DNA of 64,000 nucleotides from Streptomyces cyaneus (GTDB lineage: Bacteria; Actinomycetota; Actinomycetes; Streptomycetales; Streptomycetaceae), in contig NZ_RQJW01000003.1 in the NCBI RefSeq assembly GCF_004028635.1, positions 620,001 to 684,000 on the forward strand, written 5' to 3'. The translations under genes and the position numbers were made by a program. Below, piece by piece: positions 16,765 through 27,085 of the stretch. Under the pieces are notes generated by a model. It saw only the letters and a list, made by a program, of their open reading frames with translations, was not told where the DNA came from and did not search any database. The first letter of the stretch is position 1, and every line of letters starts with the position of its first letter.

Positions 16765-17571
16765 CTACCCCGTCCGCTCCGCGTCGGTCGTCTCGTCGAC
16801 CCGTTCGGCCACCCAAGCCAGGAAGGCCTGTACCTCGGCGGTGGGCAGTGCGGTCGCGGCGGTGCGCGAGGGGCGTTCGTAGCTGCGCAGTGCGGCGTTC
16901 AGGAGAGGTCGGAAGCGTTCCTCGGACGCCGCGACCGCATGCGCCGCCCGGCGCTTGGGCTGCCAGCGGCCCGTACGGCAGAACTGCACGGAGCGGCAGC
17001 CGTTGAGGACTCGGTTGTCCGCGAGATGCCCTTCGCCGGCGCTGTGCTCACGGACCGAGGCACGGATCGCGGTGAGCACATCGGCGCGGGCGGGTTCGGC
17101 GATCACTTCCCGCGCCGGCCTGCCGTACAGCACGCGCCCGGCTTGGTGGGCGACGGAACGGTCGATGACGTACCAGAACGACGAAGACTCCGTCGGGTGG
17201 AGGCTGACCCGGTCGGGCAGCAGCGGTCCGGTGTTGAGGTCCAGCAGATACCCGGCCTCGCCGGACGGCCGGGCCGCGAAGTCCTCGTCGTAGACCACCA
17301 GTTCCAGTCCCGCGGCGGGGCAGGGAAGGGCGGGGTGCGCGAGGGCGGTGGCGAGGTCGGCCGACGCTTGCCCGGTGAGTGGCCCGTCCACGACCACGGT
17401 CACGTCGGTGTCGCTGCGCCCGTGCCGGTAGTCGCCGAGCGCGACGGAGCCGACGGCGATGACGCTCACCAGGTGAGATCCGCATACGGCGTGGGTGCGG
17501 TGGACGAGCTCCTGGAGATAGGGGCGGAGTTCGGCGGGGACCGAGTGCGGGTCCACGAGAGTCCTGGTCAT
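16765..17571 (-). CDS. Aminoglycoside nucleotidyltransferase-like protein (AadA/DUF4111 type)
   Basis: 268 residues. The N-terminal nucleotidyltransferase fold has IAVGSVALGDYRHGRSDTDV with Gly41-Ser42 and metal ligands Asp54 and Asp56. A helical C-terminal half with NVCRSVQ-like wording (here LNGCRSVQFCRTG) and SKRRAA-like basic residues matches the DUF4111 domain of ANT(3'')/ANT(9) adenylyltransferases. Those enzymes inactivate streptomycin or spectinomycin with ATP. The chromosomal context in Streptomyces and the moderate motif match leave open whether it confers resistance or acts on another small molecule. ATG 17571 gives the family length. Confidence 0.75.
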   Translation of the reverse strand: MTRTLVDPHSVPAELRPYLQELVHRTHAVCGSHLVSVIAVGSVALGDYRHGRSDTDVTVVVDGPLTGQASADLATALAHPALPCPAAGLELVVYDEDFAARPSGEAGYLLDLNTGPLLPDRVSLHPTESSSFWYVIDRSVAHQAGRVLYGRPAREVIAEPARADVLTAIRASVREHSAGEGHLADNRVLNGCRSVQFCRTGRWQPKRRAAHAVAASEERFRPLLNAALRSYERPSRTAATALPTAEVQAFLAWVAERVDETTDAERTG

Positions 17572-17646
17572 ACGGTCAGTGTCGGCCCCTTGTCCGGCCG
17601 AGCACGCCTCCGGCGCGAGCGCGGCGGATCCGGCGCCGAGACGGGC

Positions 17647-17677
17647 GCCCCGCGCAGGTGGCTCCCCTGCGCGGGGC
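17647..17677. terminator. Hairpin terminator of the pyruvate carboxylase gene
   Basis: GCCCCGCGCAGG (17647-17658) and CCTGCGCGGGGC (17666-17677) form a perfect 12-bp stem with a 7-base loop, 22 bases beyond the minus-strand pyc stop codon at 17699. Confidence 0.8.
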
Positions 17678-17698
17678 AACACGCAACAGACAACGGGC

Positions 17699-20600
17699 TC
17701 AGGCGAGTTCGACCAGGAGATCGCCGCCCTCGACCTGCTGGATGCGGTTGATGGCCAGCCGCGTCACCCTGCCCGACTTCGCGGCGGTGATCGAGGCTTC
17801 CATCTTCATCGCCTCGATGGTGGCCACCGTGGCACCGGCCGCCACCTCGTCGCCCTCGGCGACCGTGAGCGTCACCACGCCGGCGAACGGCGCCGCGACA
17901 TGCCCGGGGTTGGCCCGGTCGGCCTTCTCCGTCACCGGGACGTCCGAGGCGGCCGCCCTGTCGCGGACCTGGATCGGCCGCAACTGGCCGTTCAGGGACG
18001 ACATCACGGTGCGCATGCCGCGCTCGTCCGCGTCGCCGACGGCCTGCAGCTCGATCAGCAGCCGCACGCCGCGCTCGAGGTCGACGGCGTACTCCTTGCC
18101 CGGGCGCAGCCCGTAGAAGAAGTCCTTGCTGTCCAGCACGCTGGTGTCGCCGTAGGTGTCACGGTGCGTGTCGAACTCGCGCGTCGGTGCCGGGAACAGC
18201 AGCCGGTTGAGTGTCGCCCGCCGGTCCTTCGCGAGCCCTTCACGGTCGTCGGCGTTCAGTTCCTGCACCGGCTTGGCCTCGGCGCGGCCCTGCAACGCCT
18301 TGCTGCGGAACGGCTCGGGCCAGCCGCCGGGCGGGGTGCCCAGCTCGCCGCGCAGGAAGCCGATGACGGAGTCGGGGATGTCGAACCTGTCCGGCTCCGC
18401 CTCGAAGTCCTTCGGGGACACGCCGGCGCCTACGAGGTGCAGCGCCAGGTCGCCGACCACCTTCGACGAAGGGGTGACCTTCACCAGGCGGCCGAGCATC
18501 CGGTCGGCGGCGGCGTACATCGCCTCGATCTCCTCGAAGCGGTCGCCCAGGCCCAGCGCGACCGCCTGGGTGCGCAGGTTGGACAGTTGCCCGCCGGGGA
18601 TCTCGTGGTGGTAGACGCGGCCGGTCGGCGAGGCCAGGCCCGCCTCGAACGGGGCGTAAACCTTGCGGACGCTCTCCCAGTACGGCTCCAGGTCGCCGAC
18701 GGCCTGGAGGTCCAGGCCGGTGGGCCGCTCGGAGTGGTCGGTCGCGGCCACGATCGCGGACAGCGACGGCTGCGAGGTCGTACCGGCCATGGACGCCACC
18801 GCCCCGTCCACCGCGTCCGCGCCGGCCTGGATCGCGGCGAGGTAGGTGGCGAGCTGACCGCCCGCGGTGTCGTGGGTGTGGATGTGGACCGGCAGGTCGA
18901 ACTCCCGGCGCAGGGCCGAAACGAGAGTTGCCGCGGCCGGTGCCCGCAGCAGGCCGGCCATGTCCTTGACGGCCAGCACATGGGCGCCCGCGTTCACGAT
19001 CTGCTCGGCCAGCCGCAGGTAGTAGTCCAGGGTGTACAGGCGCTCGGACGGGTCGGACAGGTCGGAGGTGTAGCACAGGGCCACCTCCGCGACGGCCGTT
19101 CCCGTCTCCCGTACGGCCTCGATGGCGGGCCGCATCTGCTCGACGTCGTTGAGGGCGTCGAAGATACGGAAGATGTCGATGCCGGTGGCGGCCGCCTCCT
19201 GCACGAAAGCGTCGGTCACCTCGGTGGGATACGGCGTGTAGCCCACGGTGTTGCGGCCCCGCAGGAGCATCTGGAGGCAGATGTTCGGTGCCGCTTCCCT
19301 GAGGGCGGCCAGGCGCTCCCACGGGTCCTCGGCGAGGAAGCGCAGGGCGACGTCGTAGGTCGCGCCGCCCCAGCACTCCAGGGAGAGCAGCTGGGGCAGG
19401 GTGCGCGCCACCACCGGGGCGACGGCGAGCATGTCCTTGGTGCGCACCCGGGTGGCGAGCAGCGACTGGTGGGCGTCGCGGAACGTGGTGTCGGTGACGC
19501 CGATGGTCGGTGAGGCGCGCAGCCAGCGGGCGAAGCCCTCGGGGCCGAGTTCGGCGAGGCGCTGCCGGGATCCGGCCGGTGGCTCGCCGGCCGGCAGCGC
19601 GGGCAGCTTGGTCAACGGGTCGATCAGGTCGGGCCGTTCGCCGTGCGGCTTGTTGACCGTGACGTCGGCGAGGTAGGTGAGCAGCTTCGTGCCGCGGTCG
19701 GCGGAGTGGCGGGCGGTGAGCAGGTGCGGGCGCTGCTCGATGAACGACGTGGTGACCTGGCCGGCCCGGAAGTCGGGGTCGTCCAGCACGGCCTGCAGGA
19801 AGGGGATGTTGGTGGCCACGCCGCGGATGCGGAACTCGGCCACGGCGCGCCGGGCTCGGCCCACCGCGGTGGTGAAGTCCCGGCCCCGGCAGGTGAGCTT
19901 GACCAGCATGGAGTCGAAGTGCGCGCTGATCTCCGTACCGGCGTGGGTGGTGCCGCCGTCCAGGCGGATGCCCGAGCCGCCCGGTGAGCGGTAGGCGCTG
20001 ATCCGGCCGGTGTCCGGGCGGAAGCCGTTGGCCGGGTCCTCCGTGGTGATCCGGCACTGCAGCGCGGCGCCGCGCAGGGTGACGGTCTCCTGGGCGAGGC
20101 CGAGTTCGGCCAGTGTCTCGCCGGCGGCGATGCGCAGCTGCGCCTGCACCAGGTCGACGTCCGTGACCTCTTCGGTCACCGTGTGTTCGACCTGGATGCG
20201 CGGGTTCATCTCGATGAAGACGTGGTTGCCTTCGCGGTCGAGGAGGAACTCCACGGTGCCGGCGTTGCGATAGCCGATCTGGCGGGCGAACCTCACGGCG
20301 TCGGCGCAGATCCGCTCGCGCAGCGCCGGGTCGAGATTGGGTGCGGGCGCCAGCTCGATCACCTTCTGGTGGCGACGCTGCACCGAACAGTCCCGCTCGA
20401 ACAGGTGGATGACGTTGCCCTGCCCGTCGGCGAGGATCTGCACCTCGATGTGGCGGGGCTCGACGACGGCCTTCTCCAGGAAGACCGTGGAATCGCCGAA
20501 CGCGGACGCCGCCTCACGGGATGCCGCCTCGATGGCCTCCCGCAGCTGGGCGGGCTCCTCGACGCGGCGCATGCCGCGCCCTCCGCCGCCTGCGACCGCC

Positions 20601-21073
20601 TTGACGAAGATGGGAAAACCGATGTCCTCGGCGGCGGCGACGAGGGCGTCCACGTCGGTGGACGGCTCCGAGGAGCCCAGCACCGGCACGCCGGCCGCGC
20701 GGGCCGCCGCCACCGCGCGCGCCTTGTTCCCGGTCAGTTCCAGGATCTCCGCGCTCGGTCCGACGAACGTGATGCCGGCCTCTTCGCACGCCCGGGCCAG
20801 ATCGGGGTTCTCGGACAGGAATCCGTACCCCGGGTAGACGGCGTCAGCTCCCGCGCGACGCGCCGCACGGACGATCTCCTCCACGGAGAGATAGGCCCGC
20901 ACCGGATGCCCCGGCTGGCCGATCTCGTACGCCTCGTCGGCCTTCAGCCGGTGCAGGGAGTTGCGGTCCTCGTGCGGGAAGACGGCGACGGTGCGCGCTC
21001 CCAGCTCGTAGCCTGCGCGGAACGCACGAATCGCGATCTCGCCGCGGTTGGCTACCAGCACCTTGCGGAACAT
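17699..21073 (-). CDS. pyc: Pyruvate carboxylase
   Basis: 1124 residues, the full length of a single-chain pyruvate carboxylase, which replenishes oxaloacetate from pyruvate and bicarbonate with ATP and biotin. The domains run in order. Biotin carboxylase (about 1-450) has the KAVAGGGGRGM ATP loop and NPRIQVEHTVTEE. The carboxyltransferase TIM barrel (about 540-800) has DTTFRDAHQSLLATR, LECWGGATYDVA and HIHTHDTAGG with the metal-binding His pair. An allosteric/linker domain follows, and a C-terminal biotinyl domain has EAMKMEASI with biotinyl-Lys near residue 1090. ATG 21073 follows AAGGGATCAAGG. The gene is monocistronic, ending at a strong hairpin. Confidence 0.97.
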   Translation of the reverse strand: MFRKVLVANRGEIAIRAFRAGYELGARTVAVFPHEDRNSLHRLKADEAYEIGQPGHPVRAYLSVEEIVRAARRAGADAVYPGYGFLSENPDLARACEEAGITFVGPSAEILELTGNKARAVAAARAAGVPVLGSSEPSTDVDALVAAAEDIGFPIFVKAVAGGGGRGMRRVEEPAQLREAIEAASREAASAFGDSTVFLEKAVVEPRHIEVQILADGQGNVIHLFERDCSVQRRHQKVIELAPAPNLDPALRERICADAVRFARQIGYRNAGTVEFLLDREGNHVFIEMNPRIQVEHTVTEEVTDVDLVQAQLRIAAGETLAELGLAQETVTLRGAALQCRITTEDPANGFRPDTGRISAYRSPGGSGIRLDGGTTHAGTEISAHFDSMLVKLTCRGRDFTTAVGRARRAVAEFRIRGVATNIPFLQAVLDDPDFRAGQVTTSFIEQRPHLLTARHSADRGTKLLTYLADVTVNKPHGERPDLIDPLTKLPALPAGEPPAGSRQRLAELGPEGFARWLRASPTIGVTDTTFRDAHQSLLATRVRTKDMLAVAPVVARTLPQLLSLECWGGATYDVALRFLAEDPWERLAALREAAPNICLQMLLRGRNTVGYTPYPTEVTDAFVQEAAATGIDIFRIFDALNDVEQMRPAIEAVRETGTAVAEVALCYTSDLSDPSERLYTLDYYLRLAEQIVNAGAHVLAVKDMAGLLRAPAAATLVSALRREFDLPVHIHTHDTAGGQLATYLAAIQAGADAVDGAVASMAGTTSQPSLSAIVAATDHSERPTGLDLQAVGDLEPYWESVRKVYAPFEAGLASPTGRVYHHEIPGGQLSNLRTQAVALGLGDRFEEIEAMYAAADRMLGRLVKVTPSSKVVGDLALHLVGAGVSPKDFEAEPDRFDIPDSVIGFLRGELGTPPGGWPEPFRSKALQGRAEAKPVQELNADDREGLAKDRRATLNRLLFPAPTREFDTHRDTYGDTSVLDSKDFFYGLRPGKEYAVDLERGVRLLIELQAVGDADERGMRTVMSSLNGQLRPIQVRDRAAASDVPVTEKADRANPGHVAAPFAGVVTLTVAEGDEVAAGATVATIEAMKMEASITAAKSGRVTRLAINRIQQVEGGDLLVELA

Positions 21074-21214
21074 CCTTGATCCCTTCAGCCTGCCGGTGAC
21101 GGAGCACCCATGGTGTCGGCGGTACCTCTTTCACGCCATGTGAGCCGGGCCACTCGCGGCCTACGCTGTCCTTGAGCCTCCTGTGGTCAAGGGCGATGTG
21201 AGCGAGGTGCCCCC

Positions 21215-23290
21215 ATGACCAGCGCGAGTCACCGCGGTGCACGTGCCCCCGATGCGATCGGTGAAACGCCGGATCGACGCACGTCCACGGCGGGGCACGC
21301 GGGGGTGTTCCAGGATCTGCTCCCGCTCGCCCTGTGGGTGGTCGACGCCGACGGGCGCCTGGTGCAGTGGTCGCTGGCCGCGCAGGAACTGCTCGGTCAC
21401 ACAGCGGAGCAGGTGGTGGGGCAGGACGCCAGGCGCGTACTGGTACCCGACGAGAACGTGGAGCTGGCCGACCAGCTGGGCCGGGCGGTGCAGTCGGGTG
21501 CTGCGGTGGTCGCACGGCTGCCCGTCCGGCATCGCGACGGGACCCTCGTCGACATGGAGATGTGGCACTGTCCGATCGCGGATGCGCGGGGGCGTGCGGG
21601 TGTGCTGGCCATCGCGGCGGAGACCTCCGCCGTGGAGCGGATGCGGGATGCGCTGGCCGCGCTGGAGGGGCTCTTCACCCAGTCCCCGATCGGCCTGGCC
21701 ATGCTCGGCCCCGACCTGCGTTTCCTCCGGGTCAACGAGGCTCTGGCCAGGATGGACGGCGTCCCGGTGGCGGAGCACGTGGGCAGAACCGTGACCGAGG
21801 TCGCCCCCGGCGCCCGCGCGCTGGAGTCGGCGATGCGGCGGGCCCTCGACCGGGGCGAGGCGGTGGTGGACTTCCGCCACACCTCCGGCTCGGCGAACCC
21901 GGAACAGCAGCGGACGTGGTCCTGCTCCTACGCCCCCTTGCTCGGCGGGGCCGGCCAGCGGGTGGGAGTGATCGCCTCGCTGATCGACGTCACGGCGGGG
22001 CAGCGGGCCCACCTGGAGGCGGAGCGGGCACGGAGGCGCCTGGCGCTGCTGGCGGAGGCGGGTACGCAGATGGGTTCCACCCTGGATCTGACGCAGACGG
22101 CTCAGGAGGTGGTCCGCGTCCTGGTGCCCCGGCTGGCCGACTCCGCCGACGTCCAGTTGCTGGAGGAGGCGGTGGCCCCGGACGAGACCGCCGCATCCGC
22201 GCACGGCGTGGTCCGCCGTATTGCGGCGGTCTTCACCGATCCGGCGGCGCCGGCCGATCTCCTCGCGGTCGGTATGACCCTTCAGGTCCCGCCCGGCTCG
22301 GTGTACGAGCAGATCATCACCGCCGGGCGTCCCATGAACCTGTACCTGAGCGACATCGGCCCGCTGATCACCACCCCCGGTGTCGACCGGCTGCGCGAGT
22401 ACCTGCGGGAGCGCGTGGGCGCGGCGCGCCTGGTCCCGCTGGTGGCCCGGGGCACGGCGCTCGGCGCGGTGGTGGTGACCCGGACCCGTGAGCGGGAGCC
22501 GTTCGACGACCAGGACACGCTGCTGATCGACGAGCTGGTCGCCCGAGCCGCGCTGAACATCGACAACGCCCGCATGTACAGCCGCGAACGCGACGCGGCA
22601 CTCACGCTCCAGCGCAGCCTGATGAACACTTCCCTGCCCACCGTCACTGGACTGGAACTCACCGGGCGCTATCTGCCGGCCGGCGACCAGGAGGTCGGCG
22701 GCGACTGGTTCGACGCCATCGCCCTGTCGGACGACCGGACCGCCCTGGTGATCGGAGACGTGATGGGGCACGGCATCCACGCCGCCGCGGTCATGGGCCA
22801 GCTGCGCACGGCGGTACGGACCCTGGCACGCCGGGACACCGCGCCCGACCAGGTGCTGCGCTCCCTGGACGCCGCCGTGGCGGACCTGGGCGACAACGAA
22901 ATGGCCACTTGCCTGTACGCCGTTCACGATCCGGTCACCGGCCACTGCCTGATCGCCAGGGCGGGCCACCCGCCGCCGCTGATCGCCGACGAGCGAGGAG
23001 CGGTCGCCTTCCTGGACGGGCCCGCGGGCCCGCCGCTCGGTGTGGGCAGGCAGGACCGTGAGGTCCAGCAGGTGCTGCTGCCGCCGCACAGCCTCCTGGT
23101 GGCCTACACCGACGGTCTGATCGAGACCCGCGGCACGGACCTCGACCAGGGCATGCGCCGCCTGGCACAAGCACTGCGGCACACCCGGCATCCGCTGGAA
23201 GAGATCTGCGACGACCTCCTGGCCCACGTGATGCCCGAGGCGGCGGACGACGACGTGGCGGTACTCCTCGCCCGCGCACTGCCGCGGTGA
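21215..23290 (+). CDS. SpoIIE/RsbU-type PP2C phosphatase with PAS and GAF sensor domains
   Basis: 691 residues, cytoplasmic. Two PAS-like domains come first (about 25-130 and 140-260; VDADGRLVQWSLAAQELLGH is the first, FTQSPIGLAMLGPDLRFLRVN the second). A GAF domain follows (about 285-450, ending RAALNIDNARMYSRERD), then a PP2C/SpoIIE phosphatase (about 470-690) with GGDWFDA near 494, VIGDVMGHG, TDGLIETR and DDVAVLLAR. Such proteins dephosphorylate anti-anti-sigma factors to release sigma factors. Unlike its neighbour it has no C-terminal histidine-kinase-like ATPase. No partner gene is adjacent. The signal sensed by PAS/GAF is unknown. Confidence 0.92.
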   Translation: MTSASHRGARAPDAIGETPDRRTSTAGHAGVFQDLLPLALWVVDADGRLVQWSLAAQELLGHTAEQVVGQDARRVLVPDENVELADQLGRAVQSGAAVVARLPVRHRDGTLVDMEMWHCPIADARGRAGVLAIAAETSAVERMRDALAALEGLFTQSPIGLAMLGPDLRFLRVNEALARMDGVPVAEHVGRTVTEVAPGARALESAMRRALDRGEAVVDFRHTSGSANPEQQRTWSCSYAPLLGGAGQRVGVIASLIDVTAGQRAHLEAERARRRLALLAEAGTQMGSTLDLTQTAQEVVRVLVPRLADSADVQLLEEAVAPDETAASAHGVVRRIAAVFTDPAAPADLLAVGMTLQVPPGSVYEQIITAGRPMNLYLSDIGPLITTPGVDRLREYLRERVGAARLVPLVARGTALGAVVVTRTREREPFDDQDTLLIDELVARAALNIDNARMYSRERDAALTLQRSLMNTSLPTVTGLELTGRYLPAGDQEVGGDWFDAIALSDDRTALVIGDVMGHGIHAAAVMGQLRTAVRTLARRDTAPDQVLRSLDAAVADLGDNEMATCLYAVHDPVTGHCLIARAGHPPPLIADERGAVAFLDGPAGPPLGVGRQDREVQQVLLPPHSLLVAYTDGLIETRGTDLDQGMRRLAQALRHTRHPLEEICDDLLAHVMPEAADDDVAVLLARALPR

Positions 23291-23471
23291 ACCGGGACCC
23301 CGGATCGTCACGAGCATCACTCGACCGACCGTCCCGGCCGCGACGACGAAGCACTCCGTGCCGACACGGCCGATACTGGAGTGAGCCACTGCAAAGACAG
23401 GCATGCGGAACGGCAGGAGCGCCCGGGGCGCCGCACCACGGGCCCCGCGAACGGCGCGAGATGGGTGGGCG

Positions 23472-25919
23472 ATGCACAACACATCACCTACGTCGCTCAG
23501 CGAGAGCCCGGACGATCCGTTCTCGGTCCACCGATCCGCGTCGGCCGTGCTGGACGGCCGCGGACTGGTCGTCGCATGGAGCGAACAGGCCACCGCGCTC
23601 CTCGGGTACCGGGCCGACGAGGTGCTGGGCCGGCCGGTGCGCGAGGTCCTCGTCGACAGCGCGGACGCGGCCGTGATCGCCGAGGCGACCGCCGAGTGTG
23701 TGCGGGAGCACGGTTGGTTCGGGCTGCTGCCCGTCCGCAATCGCGCGGGCCACCGTGTGTACGTGGGCTTCAGAGCCCGGCGGGTGCAACGACTGGACTC
23801 CACCGTCGAGTGGCTCCTCGTCGGCTCACTGGCCGAGGACATCGCCCAGTGGGAGATCGACCGGGCGGTGCTGGACGGCTTCTTCATCCGGTCCCCGGTG
23901 GGCGTGGCGGTGCTCGGCCCGGACCTGCGCGTGGTGCGGGTGAACCGGGCCATCGCGCGGTTCGGCGGACTGCCGACCGAGGCGTACGGCGGGCATCGCA
24001 CCTCCGACTTCCTGCTCGGCCCGGACGCGGAACTGATCGAGGACAGGCTCCGCCAGGTTCTGGAGACGGGCCAGCCGATGATCTTCGCCGAGCAGACCTG
24101 CCGTTTGCTGCGGGACCCCCAGAAGGAGCTGATCGTCTCCGTGTCCGCGTTCCGGATGCAGGACCCCTCCGGCAGGGTGCTGGGCGTCACCGAGATCGTC
24201 GAGGACGTCACCGACCGCCATCGGGCCCGTCGGCGACTCGCGCTGATCAACGAGGCCGGTGCCAGGATCGGGAGCACCCTGGATGTGGCCAGGACCGCGC
24301 GCGAGCTGGCCGAGGCGGCGGTTCCCGCGCTCGCCGACGCCCTCTCGGTGGATCTGCTGGAACCCGTGCCCCGGGGCGAGGAGCCGGCCCCCGACGCCAA
24401 AGGCCCGCTGCGCAGGATGGCGGTGCGCAGCATCCGGCCCGAGGCGCTGACGGTGATGTATCCCGAGGGTCATCTGTTCTCCTTCCCCGAGGACACCGCG
24501 CCGGCCCGCTGCCTGGCCGAGCGGCGTCCGGTCCTGGACCCCCTCGTGGAGGGCAACCGCGGATGGTTCCAGGCCGAGCCGGAACGCACGGAGAAGGCGC
24601 TCGCGCTGGGTGTCCACTCGCTGATGGTGGTGCCGCTGGCCGCGCGCGGTGTGGTCCTCGGCCTGGTCTGCCTGTGGCGCTCGCAGCGGCCGGAGCCGTT
24701 CGAGGAGGACGACCTCACCCTGGCGGAGGAGTTCGCCGCCAGGGCCGCGGTCTGCATCGACAACGCCCGCCGCTACACCCAGCAGCACAACGCCGCCGAG
24801 GCCCTCCAGCGCAGCCTGCTGCCGAGTGAGGTGCCCGAGCACCCGGCGGTCGAGACGGCCCACCGCTACCTGCCAGCGCACGCCTCCACCGGTGTCGGCG
24901 GCGACTGGTTCGACGTCATCCCGCTGTCGGGACTGCGCGTCGCCCTGGTCGTCGGCGACGTCGTCGGCCACGGCATGCACGCCTCGGCGACCATGGGCCG
25001 GCTGCGCGCCGCCGTGCACACGCTGGCGCACCTCGACCTGGCCCCGGACGAGGTCCTCGCCCGGCTCGACGACCTGGTGGACCAGTTGGCCACCGAACAG
25101 CGGCAGGCCGATGCCAACGCCCCCCAGCTCGTGGGTGCCACCTGCCTGTACGCGATCTACGACCCGGTCTCCCGGCACTGCGCCATGGCCCGCGCGGGAC
25201 ACCCCCCACCGACCGTGCTGGGCCCGGACGGCCGGGTACGCCCGATCGACCTCCCCGCCGGGCCACCCCTCGGCCTGGGCGGGCTGCCGTTCGAGACGGC
25301 CGAGCTCGAACTGGACGAGGGCAGCCTGATCGCCCTGTACAGCGACGGTCTCCTGCTGGCCGACGACCGCGACGTCGACCAGGGACTGAGCCTGCTGCGC
25401 TCCACACTGGCCGGTCCGTTCCCCTCGCTGGAGCACACCTGCAAGGCGGTGGAGGACGCGATGCTGCCCGACCGGCCCGCCGATGACGTCACGCTGCTGC
25501 TGGGCCGGACCCGGGTGCTGGCGGCGGAGAACGTGGCCACCTGGCAGCTGTCGGCCGAGCCCACCGCGGCCGGCCGGGCCCGGACGCTGGTGCGGGACCG
25601 GCTGACCGAGTGGGGGCTGGAGGAGTTCGCGTTCACCACCGAGCTGATCGTGAGCGAACTGGTCACGAACGCCTACCGGTACGCCGGCGGCCCGGTGCTG
25701 CTACGGCTGATCAGGGACGGCCATCTCATCTGCGAGGTCTCCGACACCAGCAGCACCTCCCCCCACCTGCGCCAGGCCCGCGGCACCGACGAGGGCGGAC
25801 GTGGCCTGTTCCTGGTGGCCCAGCTGGCCGACCGGTGGGGCACACGCTACGGCCGTAACCGGAAGACCATCTGGGCCGAGCAACCGCTGTCCGCGCCCGG
25901 AGCGGAGTCAGGTGCCTGA
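23472..25919 (+). CDS. SpoIIE-type phosphatase with PAS, GAF and HATPase (anti-sigma kinase) domains
   Basis: 815 residues. PAS domains at about 15-120 and 135-250 (FFIRSPVGVAVLGPDLRVVRVN), GAF at about 270-430 (ARAAVCIDNARRYTQ), and PP2C at about 450-670 with GGDWFDV near 475 and VVGDVVGHGMHAS. A C-terminal GHKL ATPase (about 690-810) has N-box SELVTNAYRYA near 727 and G-box DEGGRGLFLVAQLADRWG. This two-headed design joins a phosphatase and an RsbW-like serine kinase in one chain and is common in Streptomyces. It closely resembles the protein at 48742-51162 in order and wording. ATG 23472 is chosen because the upstream extension is Arg/Ala-rich and unlike the family. Confidence 0.92.
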   Translation: MHNTSPTSLSESPDDPFSVHRSASAVLDGRGLVVAWSEQATALLGYRADEVLGRPVREVLVDSADAAVIAEATAECVREHGWFGLLPVRNRAGHRVYVGFRARRVQRLDSTVEWLLVGSLAEDIAQWEIDRAVLDGFFIRSPVGVAVLGPDLRVVRVNRAIARFGGLPTEAYGGHRTSDFLLGPDAELIEDRLRQVLETGQPMIFAEQTCRLLRDPQKELIVSVSAFRMQDPSGRVLGVTEIVEDVTDRHRARRRLALINEAGARIGSTLDVARTARELAEAAVPALADALSVDLLEPVPRGEEPAPDAKGPLRRMAVRSIRPEALTVMYPEGHLFSFPEDTAPARCLAERRPVLDPLVEGNRGWFQAEPERTEKALALGVHSLMVVPLAARGVVLGLVCLWRSQRPEPFEEDDLTLAEEFAARAAVCIDNARRYTQQHNAAEALQRSLLPSEVPEHPAVETAHRYLPAHASTGVGGDWFDVIPLSGLRVALVVGDVVGHGMHASATMGRLRAAVHTLAHLDLAPDEVLARLDDLVDQLATEQRQADANAPQLVGATCLYAIYDPVSRHCAMARAGHPPPTVLGPDGRVRPIDLPAGPPLGLGGLPFETAELELDEGSLIALYSDGLLLADDRDVDQGLSLLRSTLAGPFPSLEHTCKAVEDAMLPDRPADDVTLLLGRTRVLAAENVATWQLSAEPTAAGRARTLVRDRLTEWGLEEFAFTTELIVSELVTNAYRYAGGPVLLRLIRDGHLICEVSDTSSTSPHLRQARGTDEGGRGLFLVAQLADRWGTRYGRNRKTIWAEQPLSAPGAESGA

Positions 25920-25951
25920 CTCTTCGGCGTCGAGGCCACGGCGAAGACCGG

Positions 25952-27085
25952 TCACCGGCGTGCCACGGCCCCCAAGGTGAGGGCCAGGACCGCCCGGTCG
26001 TCGTTGTCGGACTCGGCCGACCGCGCCGACCAGCGTTCCGCGTCGGTCCGTACGAACGACACGACCGTCTCCGGATCGGGTGAGCGCTCGCCGGAGAACC
26101 GTTCATCGAGCCGCTCCAGGACCGGGTAGAAGACGCCGTCCGCGTTGCGGGCCTCGCTCACCCCGTCCGTGTGGAGGACGAGGACCTCCGAGGCGTTGAG
26201 CACGTGCACCGTCGTCGCGTCCCCGTCCGGCGCCAGGGCGCCCAGCCCCAGGGGCAGTCCGGGTGCCGTGACCAGTCGTCGGGCGCCCTGGGGGCCGACC
26301 ACCACGGGCGAGGGGTGACCGCGGTCGACGATCCGCACCTCGCCGCCGCCCGGCGGGAACTCCAGCACCAGCGCGGTCACGAACAGCTCGGGGTCGCCGT
26401 CGGCGTCGCCGCCGGCCGGGCTGTTGCGGACGATGCTGAGTTCCAGCCGCTCGGCCAGCCTGCTCAGGCTCTGCCACTCATGGGCCGAAACCCGGAAGCT
26501 GCCCAGCACCGCCGCGACGGTCTGGACCGCGTCCAGCCCTTTGCCGCGGACGTCGCCGATGATGGCCCGCACCCCGAACGGCGTCTCGCACACGTCGTAC
26601 AGATCCCCGCCGACGAGCGTGCCGCCCTCCCCGGCCTCGTAGAACCCGGCGGCGCGTACCTGGCCGAGCCTGCGCGGTACCGGACGCAGCAGGGTGCGCT
26701 GCACGGCCTCGGCGACCGAGTTGGCCCGGACGAGATGCTGCCGGGTCCGCTCCCGCTGCCGGGCCAGCGCGATGGCGGCGATGCCGATGAGAGTGGTGGC
26801 GAGGTAGACGGCGACATGGTGCTGCTCGTCGAAGTGACCGGGGCGCCGGGCGGCCATCCACATCTGGAGGGCCAGGCACACCACCGCGGACAGTGCCGTG
26901 CCGCGCGGGCCGCGTGTCGCGGCGGCCAGCGGCGGTACCGCGATGAGCATGAAGCTCACCGGTTCGCGGCCCCTGACGATCAGTTCGGCTGCCACGTCGA
27001 GGAGCACCGCGGCCAGCGGCAGCCACCACACCCACCCGCGCGCGGAGGGGGGCCGCAGCTCGGAGCGGAGGTTATGGCCGGTCAC
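25952..27085 (-). CDS. Membrane-anchored SpoIIE/RsbU-type PP2C phosphatase
   Basis: 377 residues. The first 110 hold three to four hydrophobic helices (WVWWLPLAAVLLDVAAELIV, then FMLIAVPPLAAATRG). A cytoplasmic PP2C domain follows with VGGDLYDV near residue 160, IIGDVRGKGLDAV, VLHTDGVSEARNADG and DDRAVLALTLG. It probably dephosphorylates an anti-anti-sigma factor at the membrane. The GTG start (27083-27085) overlaps the stop codon of the upstream FUSC gene (GTGA), indicating translational coupling. It is convergent with the PAS/GAF phosphatase gene. This small membrane type, without PAS or GAF, is common in Streptomyces. Confidence 0.9.
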   Translation of the reverse strand: MTGHNLRSELRPPSARGWVWWLPLAAVLLDVAAELIVRGREPVSFMLIAVPPLAAATRGPRGTALSAVVCLALQMWMAARRPGHFDEQHHVAVYLATTLIGIAAIALARQRERTRQHLVRANSVAEAVQRTLLRPVPRRLGQVRAAGFYEAGEGGTLVGGDLYDVCETPFGVRAIIGDVRGKGLDAVQTVAAVLGSFRVSAHEWQSLSRLAERLELSIVRNSPAGGDADGDPELFVTALVLEFPPGGGEVRIVDRGHPSPVVVGPQGARRLVTAPGLPLGLGALAPDGDATTVHVLNASEVLVLHTDGVSEARNADGVFYPVLERLDERFSGERSPDPETVVSFVRTDAERWSARSAESDNDDRAVLALTLGAVARR